DNA of 64,000 nucleotides from Marinomonas polaris DSM 16579. GTDB taxonomy: Bacteria > Pseudomonadota > Gammaproteobacteria > Pseudomonadales > Marinomonadaceae. The notes under the pieces were generated by a model. The model was not told the DNA's origin and searched no databases. It saw nothing but the letters and a program-made list of their open reading frames with translations. The DNA lies in assembly GCF_900129155.1 (NCBI RefSeq), contig NZ_FQVF01000003.1, forward strand, positions 187,872-251,871, given 5' to 3'. This document shows positions 37,407 through 46,939 of the stretch, one piece after another (positions within the stretch are counted from its first letter, which is position 1; each line of letters starts with the position of its first letter). The translations under genes were made by a program, and so were the position numbers.

Positions 37407-37940
37407 TCAAATGCATTTAAAATAATCAAACGGTTCTAAACAGGACTTACACCGATACAAGGATTTGCAGGCTGTCGAGCCGAATTCACTTAATTGCTCA
37501 GTGTCTTCACTACCACAATTTGGACATTCAACTTGTGTAATTCCCGACAACAAAGAGCGCTTGTTTGAGCTCCCAACTGGAGGCGCAATCCCGTAGGCTT
37601 TAAGGCGGCTTCGACCCTGTTCGGTAATCCAATCGGTTGTCCAAGCTGGATCTAAACGCTGCGATACTTTCGGGTGTGAAAAGCCCGCATCTTGCAGCGC
37701 ATCACGTATCGACGTTTCGATATATTCTGTCGCAGGACAACCTGAATACGTTGGTGTGACAACTACATAAAGATGTCCATCCGCCCAACTGACGTCCCGA
37801 ACAATACCAAGGTCCATCACACTCACCACAGGTACTTCAGGATCCATGACGTCTTCCAGCACGCTATATGCTTGCTGGATATCGGCCTCGCTCCCTGAAC
37901 GACCTTGTTGGTCGGTGGTAATTAACTCACCAGCTTGCAT
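37407..37940 (-). CDS. paaD: Phenylacetate degradation protein PaaD (MIP18/iron-sulfur assembly type)
   Basis: Needed for a functional phenylacetyl-CoA epoxidase, probably in iron centre or iron-sulfur maturation. The 177-residue protein has the DUF59/MIP18 domain (VLEDVMDPEVPVVSVMDLGIVRDVSW, VVTPTYSGCPATEYIETSI) and a C-terminal zinc-ribbon-like part with CPNCGS and CKSLYRCKSCLEPFDYFKC. The frame is open to 38018, but that would overlap paaC by 92 bases. The ATG at 37940 overlaps by 14 and fits PaaD homologues, although its ribosome site is weak, suggesting translational coupling. Confidence 0.92.
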   Translation of the reverse strand: MQAGELITTDQQGRSGSEADIQQAYSVLEDVMDPEVPVVSVMDLGIVRDVSWADGHLYVVVTPTYSGCPATEYIETSIRDALQDAGFSHPKVSQRLDPAWTTDWITEQGRSRLKAYGIAPPVGSSNKRSLLSGITQVECPNCGSEDTEQLSEFGSTACKSLYRCKSCLEPFDYFKCI

Positions 37941-38688
37941 CGGGATAAGCTCGTTGTAAGAACTGCATTTCTGCCAATAACGTCCCCAAATGTTCTGAAT
38001 GCATACCTGTTCGAGCACTCAAATAGAAAGTGTTTGGTGCATCAGGAAGCGTTAACGTCGCCTTTGCGAATACTTCGTTTACTGTCGCCAGCCATTGTTC
38101 CGGCAATTCGGTAAGCGCCGGAATATGTCCTGATTCAGACAGAGCCAATTCAGCGTCATTTTTTTCAACCAGTTCAAAGGTAAAACGCCAAACGATATCT
38201 ACCGCTTTTTCCATGCGTTGATGACTTTCTTCGGTACCGTCACCTAAACGTTCAACCCATTGAGATGAGCGACGCAAATGGTAAGTCACTTCTTTTAATG
38301 ATTTCGCTGCAATCGCCGCAATACGCTCATCGTTTGCACCTTTTAGCATCGTAAGCAGGTGAAACTGCCAAGCGTCATAGAAAAACTGTTTTGTCATGGT
38401 GACGGCAAAGTCACCATTAGGTTGTTCTACCAATAACAAATTACGAAACGCACGCTCATCACGGCGAAACGCTAATGTATCGGCATCTGTACCGTCGTTA
38501 ATTCGTTCAGCGGCGTATTCATACCAATTGCGAGCCTGACCGACTAAGTCAAGACCGACGTTCATCATGCCCATTTCTTCTTCAAGAGCTGGAGCACGTC
38601 CTGTCCATTCGCATAACCGCTGAGCTTGGATCAAGGCACTGTCACCAAGACGCAATAAAAATTCAGTTAATTCATCGTATTTAGTCAT
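37927..38688 (-). CDS. paaC: Phenylacetyl-CoA epoxidase structural subunit PaaC
   Basis: Non-catalytic helical subunit that holds PaaA in the epoxidase core; 253 residues, ferritin-like. Conserved PaaC text includes LGDSALIQAQRLCEWTGRAPALEEEMGMMNVGLDLVGQARNWYEYAAE and TMTKQFFYDAWQFHLLTMLKGANDERIAAIAAKSLKEVTYHLRRSSQWVERLGDGTEES. A GTG two codons upstream is possible, but the ATG at 38688 is preceded by GAGG at 5 bases. It starts 7 bases after paaB and overlaps paaD. Confidence 0.95.
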   Translation of the reverse strand: MTKYDELTEFLLRLGDSALIQAQRLCEWTGRAPALEEEMGMMNVGLDLVGQARNWYEYAAERINDGTDADTLAFRRDERAFRNLLLVEQPNGDFAVTMTKQFFYDAWQFHLLTMLKGANDERIAAIAAKSLKEVTYHLRRSSQWVERLGDGTEESHQRMEKAVDIVWRFTFELVEKNDAELALSESGHIPALTELPEQWLATVNEVFAKATLTLPDAPNTFYLSARTGMHSEHLGTLLAEMQFLQRAYPDASW

Positions 38689-38695
38689 AACCACC

Positions 38696-38977
38696 TCACA
38701 TATGCCCTACTTCATCAGGCAGCTCATAAAAGCTGGCATGACGATAGACTTTGTCTTCTGATGGATCGAATAAAGGCTCTTTCTCATCACTCGCGGTTGC
38801 TGTGATTGATGCAGATGGCACAACCCAAATACTCACGCCTTCATTTCGACGCGTGTAAAGGTCTCTGGCATTTTCAATGGCCATTTCAGCATCCACTGCG
38901 TGAACACTGCCAACATGCTTGTGATTTAAGCCGTGTTTACTACGGATAAATACTTCAAAAAGTGTCCATTCAGACAT
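38696..38977 (-). CDS. paaB: Phenylacetyl-CoA epoxidase subunit PaaB
   Basis: Small 93-residue subunit of the multicomponent epoxidase. It shows the PaaB pattern MSEWTLFEVFIRSKHGLNHKHVGSVHAVDAEMAIENARDLYTRRNEGVSIWVVPS and an acidic tail. In the known complex it bridges PaaAC dimers. It is placed between paaA and paaC with short gaps (20 and 7 bases), as in other paa operons. Confidence 0.95.
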   Translation of the reverse strand: MSEWTLFEVFIRSKHGLNHKHVGSVHAVDAEMAIENARDLYTRRNEGVSIWVVPSASITATASDEKEPLFDPSEDKVYRHASFYELPDEVGHM

Positions 38978-38997
38978 GGGAGATACCTCAAAATTAG

Positions 38998-39990
38998 TTA
39001 GGCAGCAGCCTGTTGTTTTTGTTTTTTGTTTGCATGGGCTACCGCCGCTTCACGTACCCAAGCTCCGTCTTGAATCGCATTTCGACGCGTTTCCAAACGC
39101 TCTCGATTACAAGGGCCATTGCCTTTGAGAACCTCGTAGAATTCTTCCCACTGAATCTCACCAAAGTCGTAGTGACCACGCTCTTCATTCCATTTCAAAT
39201 CAGGGTCTGGAACTGTGCAGCCTAATAGCTCTAGCTGCGGAATGGTTTGGTCAATAAAGCGTTGACGCAGTTCGTCATTGGTATGGCGTTTGATTTTCCA
39301 TGCCATAGATTGAGCCGAGTTAGGAGACTCTGCATCGCTTGGGCCAAACATCATCAATGACGGCCACCACAAGCGATTGATGGCATCCTGTACCATGTCT
39401 TTTTGTGCTTGGATACCATGACGCATCATGTGCAAAAGGATTTCGTAGCCTTGGCGCTGATGAAAGCTTTCTTCTTTGCAGACTCGGATCATGGCACGAG
39501 AATAAGGGCCGTAAGAGGTACGTTGAAGGGGTACCTGATTGACAATCGCAGCGCCATCAACCAACCAACCCACAGCGCCCATATCGGCCCAATTAAGAGT
39601 TGGATAATTAAAAATACTTGAATACTTAGCACGACCAGAGTGCAGCTTTTCGATCTCTTCATCGCGATCCGCACCGAGCGTTTCCATCGCGCTATACAGA
39701 TACAAACCATGGCCCGCTTCATCCTGAATTTTGGCCATAAGTTGCAACTTACGTTTCAAGGTTGGCGCGCGGGTCACCCAATTACCTTCTGGCAACATAC
39801 CCACAATTTCAGAATGAGCATGCTGGGAAATTTGACGGATCAAGGTTTTGCGATAGTTATCTGGCATCCAGTTTTTAGCCTCGATTTTAATCTCGGCATC
39901 AATTTTTTCCTGAAATGCCCTTTCTTCTGGCCCCATTTCAGCTAGGGATTTTATTGCTTTCGTCCCTGTTTCAACCTGTTGTGCGTACAT
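38998..39990 (-). CDS. paaA: Phenylacetyl-CoA 1,2-epoxidase catalytic subunit
   Basis: Di-iron oxygenase subunit that epoxidises the aromatic ring of phenylacetyl-CoA. It has 330 residues with the ferritin-like iron ligands in [15 protein letters not shown] and [21 protein letters not shown], and a second pair in [13 protein letters not shown]. The [11 protein letters not shown] segment and the end of the protein match PaaA of E. coli. It leads the paaABCDE-Z transcript; the 178-bp gap before it, towards paaK, contains a 13-bp inverted repeat that is a candidate PaaX site. Minus-strand neighbours downstream are close-packed. Confidence 0.96.
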   Translation of the reverse strand: MYAQQVETGTKAIKSLAEMGPEERAFQEKIDAEIKIEAKNWMPDNYRKTLIRQISQHAHSEIVGMLPEGNWVTRAPTLKRKLQLMAKIQDEAGHGLYLYSAMETLGADRDEEIEKLHSGRAKYSSIFNYPTLNWADMGAVGWLVDGAAIVNQVPLQRTSYGPYSRAMIRVCKEESFHQRQGYEILLHMMRHGIQAQKDMVQDAINRLWWPSLMMFGPSDAESPNSAQSMAWKIKRHTNDELRQRFIDQTIPQLELLGCTVPDPDLKWNEERGHYDFGEIQWEEFYEVLKGNGPCNRERLETRRNAIQDGAWVREAAVAHANKKQKQQAAA

Positions 39991-40045
39991 GAGAACATCT
40001 CCAATACCGTAGAAATAAGTCAGCTTCTTTATAAAAGAATAGACT

Positions 40046-40089
40046 AATGATACATAAATTCAAGTTAATTTTTAACTTTATGTATCATT
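40046..40089. promoter_or_regulatory. Candidate PaaX operator upstream of paaA
   Basis: AATGATACATAAA (40046-40058) is repeated perfectly inverted at 40077-40089. The inner pattern is TGATAC-N28-GTATCA. E. coli PaaX is known to use a long-spaced TGATTC-N27-GAATCA type site, so spacing and half-site are very close. It lies 57-99 bases before the paaA start. Confidence 0.6.
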
Positions 40090-40168
40090 TAATATTCTAA
40101 TTTTCTGGCAACAGAAAATCCTAGCCCCTTAAAACAAGAGGCTACTCTTTATCAAATAGAAAGATTAA

Positions 40169-41488
40169 TTAAACGGAAATTCGTTCGTCGTAGACGTGTT
40201 TAGCCTTGCCCTCTGAACGAGCTATGCTGCCTATTTCTCTGAGCTTAACGTTAATGCTGATCCCTATAGACGACTTCACATGGTGACGCAATTCATTAAT
40301 GGCACCATTGATTTTTTGCTCATCAAAACCAGCACAATCAGGACGCAGCTCAACATGCACATCCATACTATCCATATTACCTTTGCGATACAGATGTATT
40401 TCATAGTTTTCTGAAAAGTGATTTACTTTAATTACTTCTTCTTCAATCTGCGTTGGGAAAACGTTCACACCGCGAATAATCATCATGTCGTCGCTACGGC
40501 CAGTAATTTTATCGATGCGGCGCATACGGCGAGCGGTTCCCGGCAATAATCGAGTTAAATCCCGCGTACGGTAACGAATCATTGGCAAGGCTTCTTTACT
40601 TAGGCTGGTAAACACCAACTCTCCCATCTCACCATCTGGCAGCACATCACCCGTATTCGGATCGACAATTTCAGGATAGAAATGATCTTCCCATACCGTA
40701 GGTCCATCCTGACTTTCTGCGCATTCCATCGCCACACCAGGCCCCATGATTTCAGACAAACCATAAATATCCATGGCACGAATACCAGCTCGCTCTTCTA
40801 CTGAGCGACGTAATTCTTGAGTCCATGGCTCTGCACCAAAAATACCTAAACGCAACTTAAGCCCAAGCGGATCGATGCCTTGTTTTTCCATTTCATCTAG
40901 CAAGTTCAACATATAAGATGGCGTCACCATAATAATGTCAGGCTGAAAATCTTGAATCAGACGCACTTGCTTTTCGGTTTGCCCACCAGACATTGGAATA
41001 ACCGTACAACCAAGACGTTCGGCGCCATAATGTGCACCCAAGCCGCCAGTAAACAGGCCGTAACCATAAGCATTATGTAGCATATCGCCTTTGCGCCCGC
41101 CCGCAGCACGGATCGAACGAGCCACGATGTTGGCCCAATTATCGATATCATTTTGGGTGTATCCAACGACCGTTGGCTTACCTGTCGTTCCACTTGATGC
41201 ATGAAGGCGAACCACTTGATTCATCGGTGTCGCAAACATACCGTACGGATAGTTATCTCGTAGGTCCGATTTTGTAGTGAAAGGAAGTTTGGCAAGATCG
41301 TCCAACGTTTTAATATCATCAGGGTGCAACCCTAACTGATCAAATCGCTGTTTATACATAGGAACATTGCTATAAGCGTGATTGACTGTCCACTGCAAAC
41401 GCTCTAATTGATGAGCTCGCAACTCATCAATACTGGCTGTTTCCATTGGGTCAAGTTGATCTGGATTAAACCGACTACGAATATCCAT
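40169..41488 (-). CDS. paaK: Phenylacetate-CoA ligase
   Basis: AMP-forming ligase that activates phenylacetate with CoA, the entry step of the pathway; cytoplasmic, 439 residues. The adenylation P-loop is LHASSGTTGKPTVVGYT (about 94-110). Others are the DIYGLSEIMGPGVAMEC motif, the MIRYRTRDLTRLLPG hinge region, and the C-terminal DDMMIIRGVNVFPTQIEEE of PaaK enzymes. The catalytic Lys region near the end reads SEGKAKHVYDER. It sits between paaJ and paaA; the 272-bp gap to paaJ has GC-richer text with an AACGTC/GACGTT inverted pair (41639-41662) but no clear terminator. Confidence 0.95.
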   Translation of the reverse strand: MDIRSRFNPDQLDPMETASIDELRAHQLERLQWTVNHAYSNVPMYKQRFDQLGLHPDDIKTLDDLAKLPFTTKSDLRDNYPYGMFATPMNQVVRLHASSGTTGKPTVVGYTQNDIDNWANIVARSIRAAGGRKGDMLHNAYGYGLFTGGLGAHYGAERLGCTVIPMSGGQTEKQVRLIQDFQPDIIMVTPSYMLNLLDEMEKQGIDPLGLKLRLGIFGAEPWTQELRRSVEERAGIRAMDIYGLSEIMGPGVAMECAESQDGPTVWEDHFYPEIVDPNTGDVLPDGEMGELVFTSLSKEALPMIRYRTRDLTRLLPGTARRMRRIDKITGRSDDMMIIRGVNVFPTQIEEEVIKVNHFSENYEIHLYRKGNMDSMDVHVELRPDCAGFDEQKINGAINELRHHVKSSIGISINVKLREIGSIARSEGKAKHVYDERISV

Positions 41489-41760
41489 TGCTGCGCTCTC
41501 TCTGTTATTATTTTTAGAATTTAGTATTCATGGCTGTATTATTTTTTTGGTAACACAACCTTATTATTTTGACTGCTAGGTAAATTGAAACCGTTTTACG
41601 ACTACAACGCGACGCATGACGCCCCACAACGTCACGACAGCCCACGACGTTACGAGCGAAGCCAAGACAAGGCAAAAACAGACGAAAAAGCAGAGTTTAT
41701 GGGTTATAAATGAGCATTTTGAGTCTGTTTTTAACACAGTATTGGCGAGCACAGTAGTCG

Positions 41761-42975
41761 TTAATCAAGTCGCTCAATCACCATTGCTATACCCTGACCC
41801 ACACCAATACACATAGTGCACAAGGCATACCGCTTATTCTTAATTTCCAATTCATTTAACGCGGTGGTAATCAATCGCGCACCACTCATCCCTAATGGAT
41901 GACCTAATGCAATGGCACCGCCATTTGGGTTAACTCGAGCATCGTCATCTGCTAAACCAAGCTCGCGCAATACCGCCAAACCTTGTGACGCAAAGGCTTC
42001 ATTTAATTCAATAACATCCATATCCTCTAAGGTAAGACCCACTTGCTCAAGTACCTTTTTAGACGCTGGAGCAGGACCAATTCCCATAATACGCGGCTCA
42101 ACACCTGCCGCCGCCATACCCAATACTCGCCCACGCGCTTTTAAACCATATGTCGCTGCAGCTTCTTCGCTTGCCAATAACAAGGCACAAGCGCCGTCGT
42201 TAACACCAGACGCATTACCTGCTGTAACCGATCCTTTGCCATCGCGACGAAAAGGCGTAGCAAGATTCGACAACGCTTCCAAACTGGTGTCTGCGCGAGG
42301 ATGCTCATCCTGACTAACCACGACTGGATCGCCTTTACGTTGCGGAATCACAACTGGGATAATCTCTTTCGATAGACGTCCATTTTCTTGAGCAACAGCG
42401 GTTTTCTGCTGGCTACGCAAAGCGAATAAATCTTGATCTGCGCGGGAAATATTAAACTCTTCCGCTACATTTTCAGCGGTTTCGGGCATAGAATGCACGC
42501 CAAACTGATCTGCCATCAGTTTATTAACAAAACGCCAGCCGATCGTCGTGTCATACATATCCGCTTGGCGCGAAAAAGCCTGATCTGCTTTACCCAATAC
42601 GAATGGCGCTCGTGACATAGATTCGACACCACCCGCAATCATCAATCCCGCTTCACCAGCACGAATAGTTCTGGCTGCCAAGCCAACCGCATCCATACCA
42701 GAACCACACAAACGATTGATCGTCGAACCTGGCACACTATGAGGAAGCCCTGATAACAAAGAAGACATTCGAGCCACATTGCGATTGTCTTCACCTGCTT
42801 GGTTCGCACAGCCATACAAGACATCGTCTACTTTTGACCAATCAACCGTCGGGTTTCGATCCATTAGAGATTTAATCGGAATAGCACCCAAATCGTCTGC
42901 CCTAACTTTAGAAAGCGCGCCGCCGTAACGTCCAATCGGCGTACGGATAGCATCAATAATAAGAGCATCACTCAT
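41761..42975 (-). CDS. paaJ: 3-oxoadipyl-CoA / 3-oxo-5,6-dehydrosuberyl-CoA thiolase
   Basis: Thiolase that acts twice in the pathway, releasing acetyl-CoA (and finally succinyl-CoA). It has 404 residues with the nucleophile in TINRLCGSGMDAV, the GGVESMSRAPFV segment, the His in GGAIALGHPLGMSGAR and the second Cys in CTMCIGVGQGIAMVIE. The protein matches PaaJ/PcaF-type thiolases; the position inside a complete paa cluster decides for PaaJ. Its start overlaps the paaI stop by 8 bases. Confidence 0.93.
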   Translation of the reverse strand: MSDALIIDAIRTPIGRYGGALSKVRADDLGAIPIKSLMDRNPTVDWSKVDDVLYGCANQAGEDNRNVARMSSLLSGLPHSVPGSTINRLCGSGMDAVGLAARTIRAGEAGLMIAGGVESMSRAPFVLGKADQAFSRQADMYDTTIGWRFVNKLMADQFGVHSMPETAENVAEEFNISRADQDLFALRSQQKTAVAQENGRLSKEIIPVVIPQRKGDPVVVSQDEHPRADTSLEALSNLATPFRRDGKGSVTAGNASGVNDGACALLLASEEAAATYGLKARGRVLGMAAAGVEPRIMGIGPAPASKKVLEQVGLTLEDMDVIELNEAFASQGLAVLRELGLADDDARVNPNGGAIALGHPLGMSGARLITTALNELEIKNKRYALCTMCIGVGQGIAMVIERLD

Positions 42976-43432
42976 TTATGTTCTCCTGTGAAAGTATCTC
43001 GCCTTTAACGCGGTAAGATTTGCCGTGAAATATAGCGATCAATTGATCTTGTTGGTTATGAACCTCTACGTCGTAGTTTCCTGTCCGCCCACCACGACTT
43101 TTCTCACAACAGCTTGCGGTAAGCACATCACCTTGATAAGCAGGTGCAACGTAATCAATAGAACAGCCAAGCGCGACAGTCGGTTGGTTGTAGGTATTAC
43201 AGGCAAACGCAAAAGCCGAATCGGCCAAGGTAAACATATAGCCGCCGTGGCAAGTTTTATGCCCTTGCAACATAAAGTCTTGCACTGTCATGCGAACTTG
43301 CGACTGACCCGGCGCAGAAAATAGCAACTCAATACCTAAATGCTGAGTGGCAACATCTCGCTCATACAAAGCTTGTGCGCAACGCTCAGCAAGCTGCACT
43401 TTCATTTGTTCTTCAGTAAAGTTATTGGACAT
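42968..43432 (-). CDS. paaI: Phenylacetyl-CoA thioesterase PaaI (hotdog fold)
   Basis: A 154-residue hotdog thioesterase thought to clear dead-end CoA esters and free CoA. Conserved features are MTVQDFMLQGHKTCHGGYMFTLADSAFAFACNTY, with the catalytic Asp in LADSAF, and AYQGDVLTASCCEKSRGGRTGNYDVEV. Start overlaps the paaH stop by 11 bases and its end overlaps paaJ, so translation is coupled. Confidence 0.93.
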   Translation of the reverse strand: MSNNFTEEQMKVQLAERCAQALYERDVATQHLGIELLFSAPGQSQVRMTVQDFMLQGHKTCHGGYMFTLADSAFAFACNTYNQPTVALGCSIDYVAPAYQGDVLTASCCEKSRGGRTGNYDVEVHNQQDQLIAIFHGKSYRVKGEILSQENINE

Positions 43433-44960
43433 GGAAGTTTCCTTCTAACATAGCGATACGACGAATTAACAAAGAAGGACGGTAACGGTCCTCACCATAT
43501 GACTGCTGCAAGTTACGCAACACCGTTTCCACATCAGCAACACCAATAGATTCTGCCCACGCCAGTGGACCTTTCGGATAATTCACGCCAAAACACATGG
43601 CCGTATCGACACCTTCTGCCGTTGCGACGCCCTGCAAAACCGCATCAGCGGCCTCGTTCGCCAACATAGCGACCGTTCGCATCACGACCAAAGCTGGCGA
43701 ATCCACTACTTCACTTACCTTAATTCCAAGCTGATCAAGACACTGAACAACGTCATTAAACGCGCCCTCAGATGTCGATGCTGAACGACTCAAGGCAATA
43801 TGTGTTGCACTCTGATAATCCAGTGCCAAGTCCACCAAAACAAGATCGCTTAACTGCTCATCTTTGGCTCGTTCACACGCCATACGTCCGTCGGTTAACG
43901 CCAGCAAGGCACTACCAATTTTTAGATAGCCTTTCGCCAACCCAGAAGCTTTAGTCACTTGAATACCAGCCTGAGACAAACGCTCAACCAATCCAGTAAG
44001 ATGGCCAATCTCTTCTGACACTTCACACTGAATATTGCTCGCATTAGTCGAAGACGAGACAGAGACGATTTGAGCCTCAGGCTTTTCGGCACCCTCTTGA
44101 TAAGAATAAAAACCTTGACCAGTTTTCCTCCCTAAAAAGCCAGCATCTACTAAGTCTTTTTGAATCAAAGAAGGCTGAAAACGAAAATCGCCATAATAAG
44201 CATCGAACACAGAACAGGTGACGGCATAATTCACATCATGACCTATCATATCGGTCAGTTCAAAAGCGCCCATTCGAAAACCACCAGCGCCTTTTAACAA
44301 AGCATCCAGAGTCGCACAGTCGGCCACTTGCTCTTGTCGTAATCGAAAGCTTTCAGCATAAAAAGGACGTGCCACTCGATTGACAATAAAACCCGGAGTA
44401 GAAGCGGCATAAACAGGCTTTTTCCCCCAATTCAAAGCGGTTTCATAAACACAGGCCGCGACATCAGAATCCGTTGCCAAACCAGACACCACTTCAACCA
44501 ACTTCATAATCGGAGCTGGATTAAAGAAATGCATTCCCACCATGCGTTCGGGATGTTTCATTCCCGCCGCTAAACGGGTAATAGAGATAGAAGAGGTATT
44601 ACTGGCTAAAATACAATTCGCTGAACAAATCGTTTCCAAGGCATCAAAAATACTTTTCTTAACGTCAATATTTTCAACGATGGCTTCCACCACCAACCCA
44701 GTATCAGACAATTCATCCAGCGTGTTTGCCACCGACAAGCGAGCTAATATTTGTTGCACCTGCTCAGCCGTAAACTTATTGCGCTCCACCAATTTCGCTA
44801 ATTGCTTTGCCATTGAATCGATAGACGTTTGAGCAACCCCTTCGCGGTTGTCATAAAGCTTCACTTGATGACCCGCTTGAGCGGCCACCTGCGCTATCCC
44901 TGCGCCCATTGCGCCAGCACCAATTACTCCAATCACCGCACTTTGATTTAAAGCAGACAT
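43422..44960 (-). CDS. paaH: 3-hydroxyadipyl-CoA dehydrogenase
   Basis: NAD-dependent 3-hydroxyacyl-CoA dehydrogenase of 512 residues. The Rossmann motif GVIGAGAMGAGIAQVAAQAGHQVKLYD is at the N-terminus, ASNTSSISITRLA and GMHFFNPAPIMKLVEVV follow, and the first C-terminal domain has TPGFIVNRVARPFYAESFRL. A second C-terminal helical domain (about 410-510) with CFGVNYPKGPLAWAESIG is characteristic of the long PaaH form. It starts 2 bases after the paaG stop. It oxidises 3-hydroxyadipyl-CoA to 3-oxoadipyl-CoA. Confidence 0.94.
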   Translation of the reverse strand: MSALNQSAVIGVIGAGAMGAGIAQVAAQAGHQVKLYDNREGVAQTSIDSMAKQLAKLVERNKFTAEQVQQILARLSVANTLDELSDTGLVVEAIVENIDVKKSIFDALETICSANCILASNTSSISITRLAAGMKHPERMVGMHFFNPAPIMKLVEVVSGLATDSDVAACVYETALNWGKKPVYAASTPGFIVNRVARPFYAESFRLRQEQVADCATLDALLKGAGGFRMGAFELTDMIGHDVNYAVTCSVFDAYYGDFRFQPSLIQKDLVDAGFLGRKTGQGFYSYQEGAEKPEAQIVSVSSSTNASNIQCEVSEEIGHLTGLVERLSQAGIQVTKASGLAKGYLKIGSALLALTDGRMACERAKDEQLSDLVLVDLALDYQSATHIALSRSASTSEGAFNDVVQCLDQLGIKVSEVVDSPALVVMRTVAMLANEAADAVLQGVATAEGVDTAMCFGVNYPKGPLAWAESIGVADVETVLRNLQQSYGEDRYRPSLLIRRIAMLEGNFHVQ

Positions 44961-44962
44961 AA

Positions 44963-45754
44963 TTATTCCCCTTTAAATTCTGGAGTACGTTTTTCCATAA
45001 ATGCTTTTACGCCTTCACGGTAATCCTGCGTCTGACCCGCCATTCGCTGTAAATCACGCTCAACATCTAGTTGAGTATTAAAATCGTGATCAAAACTTTG
45101 ATTGAGTGCACGCTTAACAAAAGACAAACCTTTGGTTGGTTGAGTTGCCAGACGACGCGCCAACGACATTGCCTCTTCGCGCAAATTTTCATCGTCTACG
45201 ACTTTATAAATCATTCCCCACTCCAGCGCTTTTTCCGCCATAAGTGGCTCGCCTAACAACGCCAACTCTTTGGCTCTTGCTATACCGATCAAGCGCGGTA
45301 AAAACCAGGTTCCACCTGAGTCAGGTATTAAACCGATCTTACAAAAAGCCTGAATAAATTTGGCAGAACGCGCCGCAATAACCAGGTCGCACGCCAAAGG
45401 AATATTCGCCCCAGCACCTGCCGCCACACCATTAACAGCACATATCACTGGCATTGGAAAAGCCTGTAACTGTTTAATCAGTGGATTGTAAAAACGTTCT
45501 ATTGAAATACCCAGATCAGGTGACGCGGCATTAGGATCAACATTACGATCAGACAAATCTTGCCCAGCACAGAAACCTCGCCCCTCAGCCGTTAAAACCA
45601 GCGCCCTAACCTGCTTGTCTTTTAGAGCGGATTTTAGTGCTTGCTGCACTTCAAGGTGCATGGCTTCATTAAAGCTATTAAGCGCCTTGGGGCGATTTAA
45701 GCTCAGTAATGCCACACCAGAATCAACCGAATATAGAATGTGTTCGAAGCTCAT
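44963..45754 (-). CDS. paaG: 1,2-epoxyphenylacetyl-CoA isomerase
   Basis: Crotonase-fold isomerase that turns the ring epoxide into oxepin-CoA; 263 residues. The PaaG signature GRGFCAGQDLSDRNVDPNAASPDLGISIERFYNPLI is nearly the same as in E. coli. Oxyanion-hole text NGVAAGAGANIPLACDLVIAARSAKF and the catalytic Asp in KIGLIPDSGGTWFLPRL are present. It lies between paaF and paaH. Confidence 0.95.
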   Translation of the reverse strand: MSFEHILYSVDSGVALLSLNRPKALNSFNEAMHLEVQQALKSALKDKQVRALVLTAEGRGFCAGQDLSDRNVDPNAASPDLGISIERFYNPLIKQLQAFPMPVICAVNGVAAGAGANIPLACDLVIAARSAKFIQAFCKIGLIPDSGGTWFLPRLIGIARAKELALLGEPLMAEKALEWGMIYKVVDDENLREEAMSLARRLATQPTKGLSFVKRALNQSFDHDFNTQLDVERDLQRMAGQTQDYREGVKAFMEKRTPEFKGE

Positions 45755-45796
45755 TTACTATTGCCTCTCTAAAAATTGAAAAATAACGCCAGAAAA

Positions 45797-46582
45797 TTAG
45801 CGACCAGAAAAGTTGGGCTGACGTTTTTCTTTAAACGCCATAATCCCTTCTTTCCTATCTTCAGTACCTGCCAGCACAGTAAAAGCATGGCGTTCAAAAC
45901 GCAGGCCTGTTGCTAAGTCAGTATCCATGCCTTTTAGAATGGATTCTTTTGCTAAGCGCACAGCAAGGCTGCCTTTACTCGCAATGACTTTCGCCAAAGC
46001 CAAAGCTCTGGTAACAGTAAGTTCAGGTTGGGTTATTTCACTAATGAGACCAGCATCTTTTGCCTGCTGGGCATTGATAGGTTGACCGGTAAGCACCATT
46101 TGCATGGTGAGAGATTTACCAACAGCGCGTAACAGACGTTGGGTTCCGCCTGCTCCAGGCATGATACCTAGATTGATTTCAGGTTGACCAAATTGCGCAT
46201 CACGACCGGCAATAAGAATATCCGCATGCATGGCCAACTCGCAGCCACCACCCAAACAGTAACCATTAATGGCAGCAATAACGGGTTTAGAGAAACGCGT
46301 TATACGCTGCCAATATTGCTGACGCGGATCATTCAGCATACCAACGAGATCACGTTCTGCCATCTCATTAATATCGGCTCCAGCAGCAAACGCTTTCGAG
46401 CTTCCAGTAAGAACCAAAACTCGAATATCATCCGATGCCTCAGCGACATCCATAACATCGTATAATTCTGCCAATAGCTCTGTCGTTAATGCATTCAATG
46501 CTTCTGGACGGTTCAACTGTACCAACTGAACCCCACTTTCAGCCTGATGCACCACCAATGATTGGTAATTTTTATTTGTCAT
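45797..46582 (-). CDS. paaF: 2,3-dehydroadipyl-CoA hydratase
   Basis: Enoyl-CoA hydratase (crotonase fold) that hydrates 2,3-dehydroadipyl-CoA. With the ATG at 46582 it has 261 residues. The oxyanion hole shows in FAAGADINEMAERD and NGYCLGGGCELAMHADILIAG, and the two catalytic Glu in QPEINLGIMPGAGGTQRLLRAVG region. The upstream open frame to 46633 would add 17 residues without a ribosome site. First gene of the paaFGHIJ(K) transcript, divergent from paaY across a 357-bp AT-rich promoter region. Confidence 0.93.
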   Translation of the reverse strand: MTNKNYQSLVVHQAESGVQLVQLNRPEALNALTTELLAELYDVMDVAEASDDIRVLVLTGSSKAFAAGADINEMAERDLVGMLNDPRQQYWQRITRFSKPVIAAINGYCLGGGCELAMHADILIAGRDAQFGQPEINLGIMPGAGGTQRLLRAVGKSLTMQMVLTGQPINAQQAKDAGLISEITQPELTVTRALALAKVIASKGSLAVRLAKESILKGMDTDLATGLRFERHAFTVLAGTEDRKEGIMAFKEKRQPNFSGR

Positions 46583-46683
46583 TTGATTCAAACACTCGAT
46601 CTTATTGTTATTAATTCGCTCAGCCAAACACACTCTAGCGAGCTCAATCGCGTTTCACTTAATATAAAGATGAACCATAATTA

Positions 46684-46720
46684 GATACAAAACAATAATA
46701 AATTTAAATTTTTACGTATC
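46684..46720. promoter_or_regulatory. Candidate PaaX operator in the paaF-paaY divergent region
   Basis: GATAC (46684-46688) and GTATC (46716-46720) form an inverted pair 37 bases end to end; the same pair upstream of paaA spans 38 bases. Flanks (GATACAAAA and, inverted, GGATACGTAAA) resemble the paaA site GATACATAAA. The surrounding gap 46583-46939 is very AT-rich and holds no gene; it must contain promoters in both directions, but no single pair of boxes stands out. Confidence 0.5.
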
Positions 46721-46939
46721 CCTTTAGTTAGACAAACAAATAAAACCAACTCATTAACAAAAAATGCATTTAAAAATCAGATACTTAAAATTAAAAACTA
46801 TGATTTAAAATTCATTAAAGCAAAAATAAATCTTGATAATTTTCGAATTTAACGTAAAAAAACGAAAGAATTTAAAACATATCGACACAAAATAATCTAA
46901 AATTAAAGAAATAAAGAACCAAATAAAAAAGGAAAAAAC

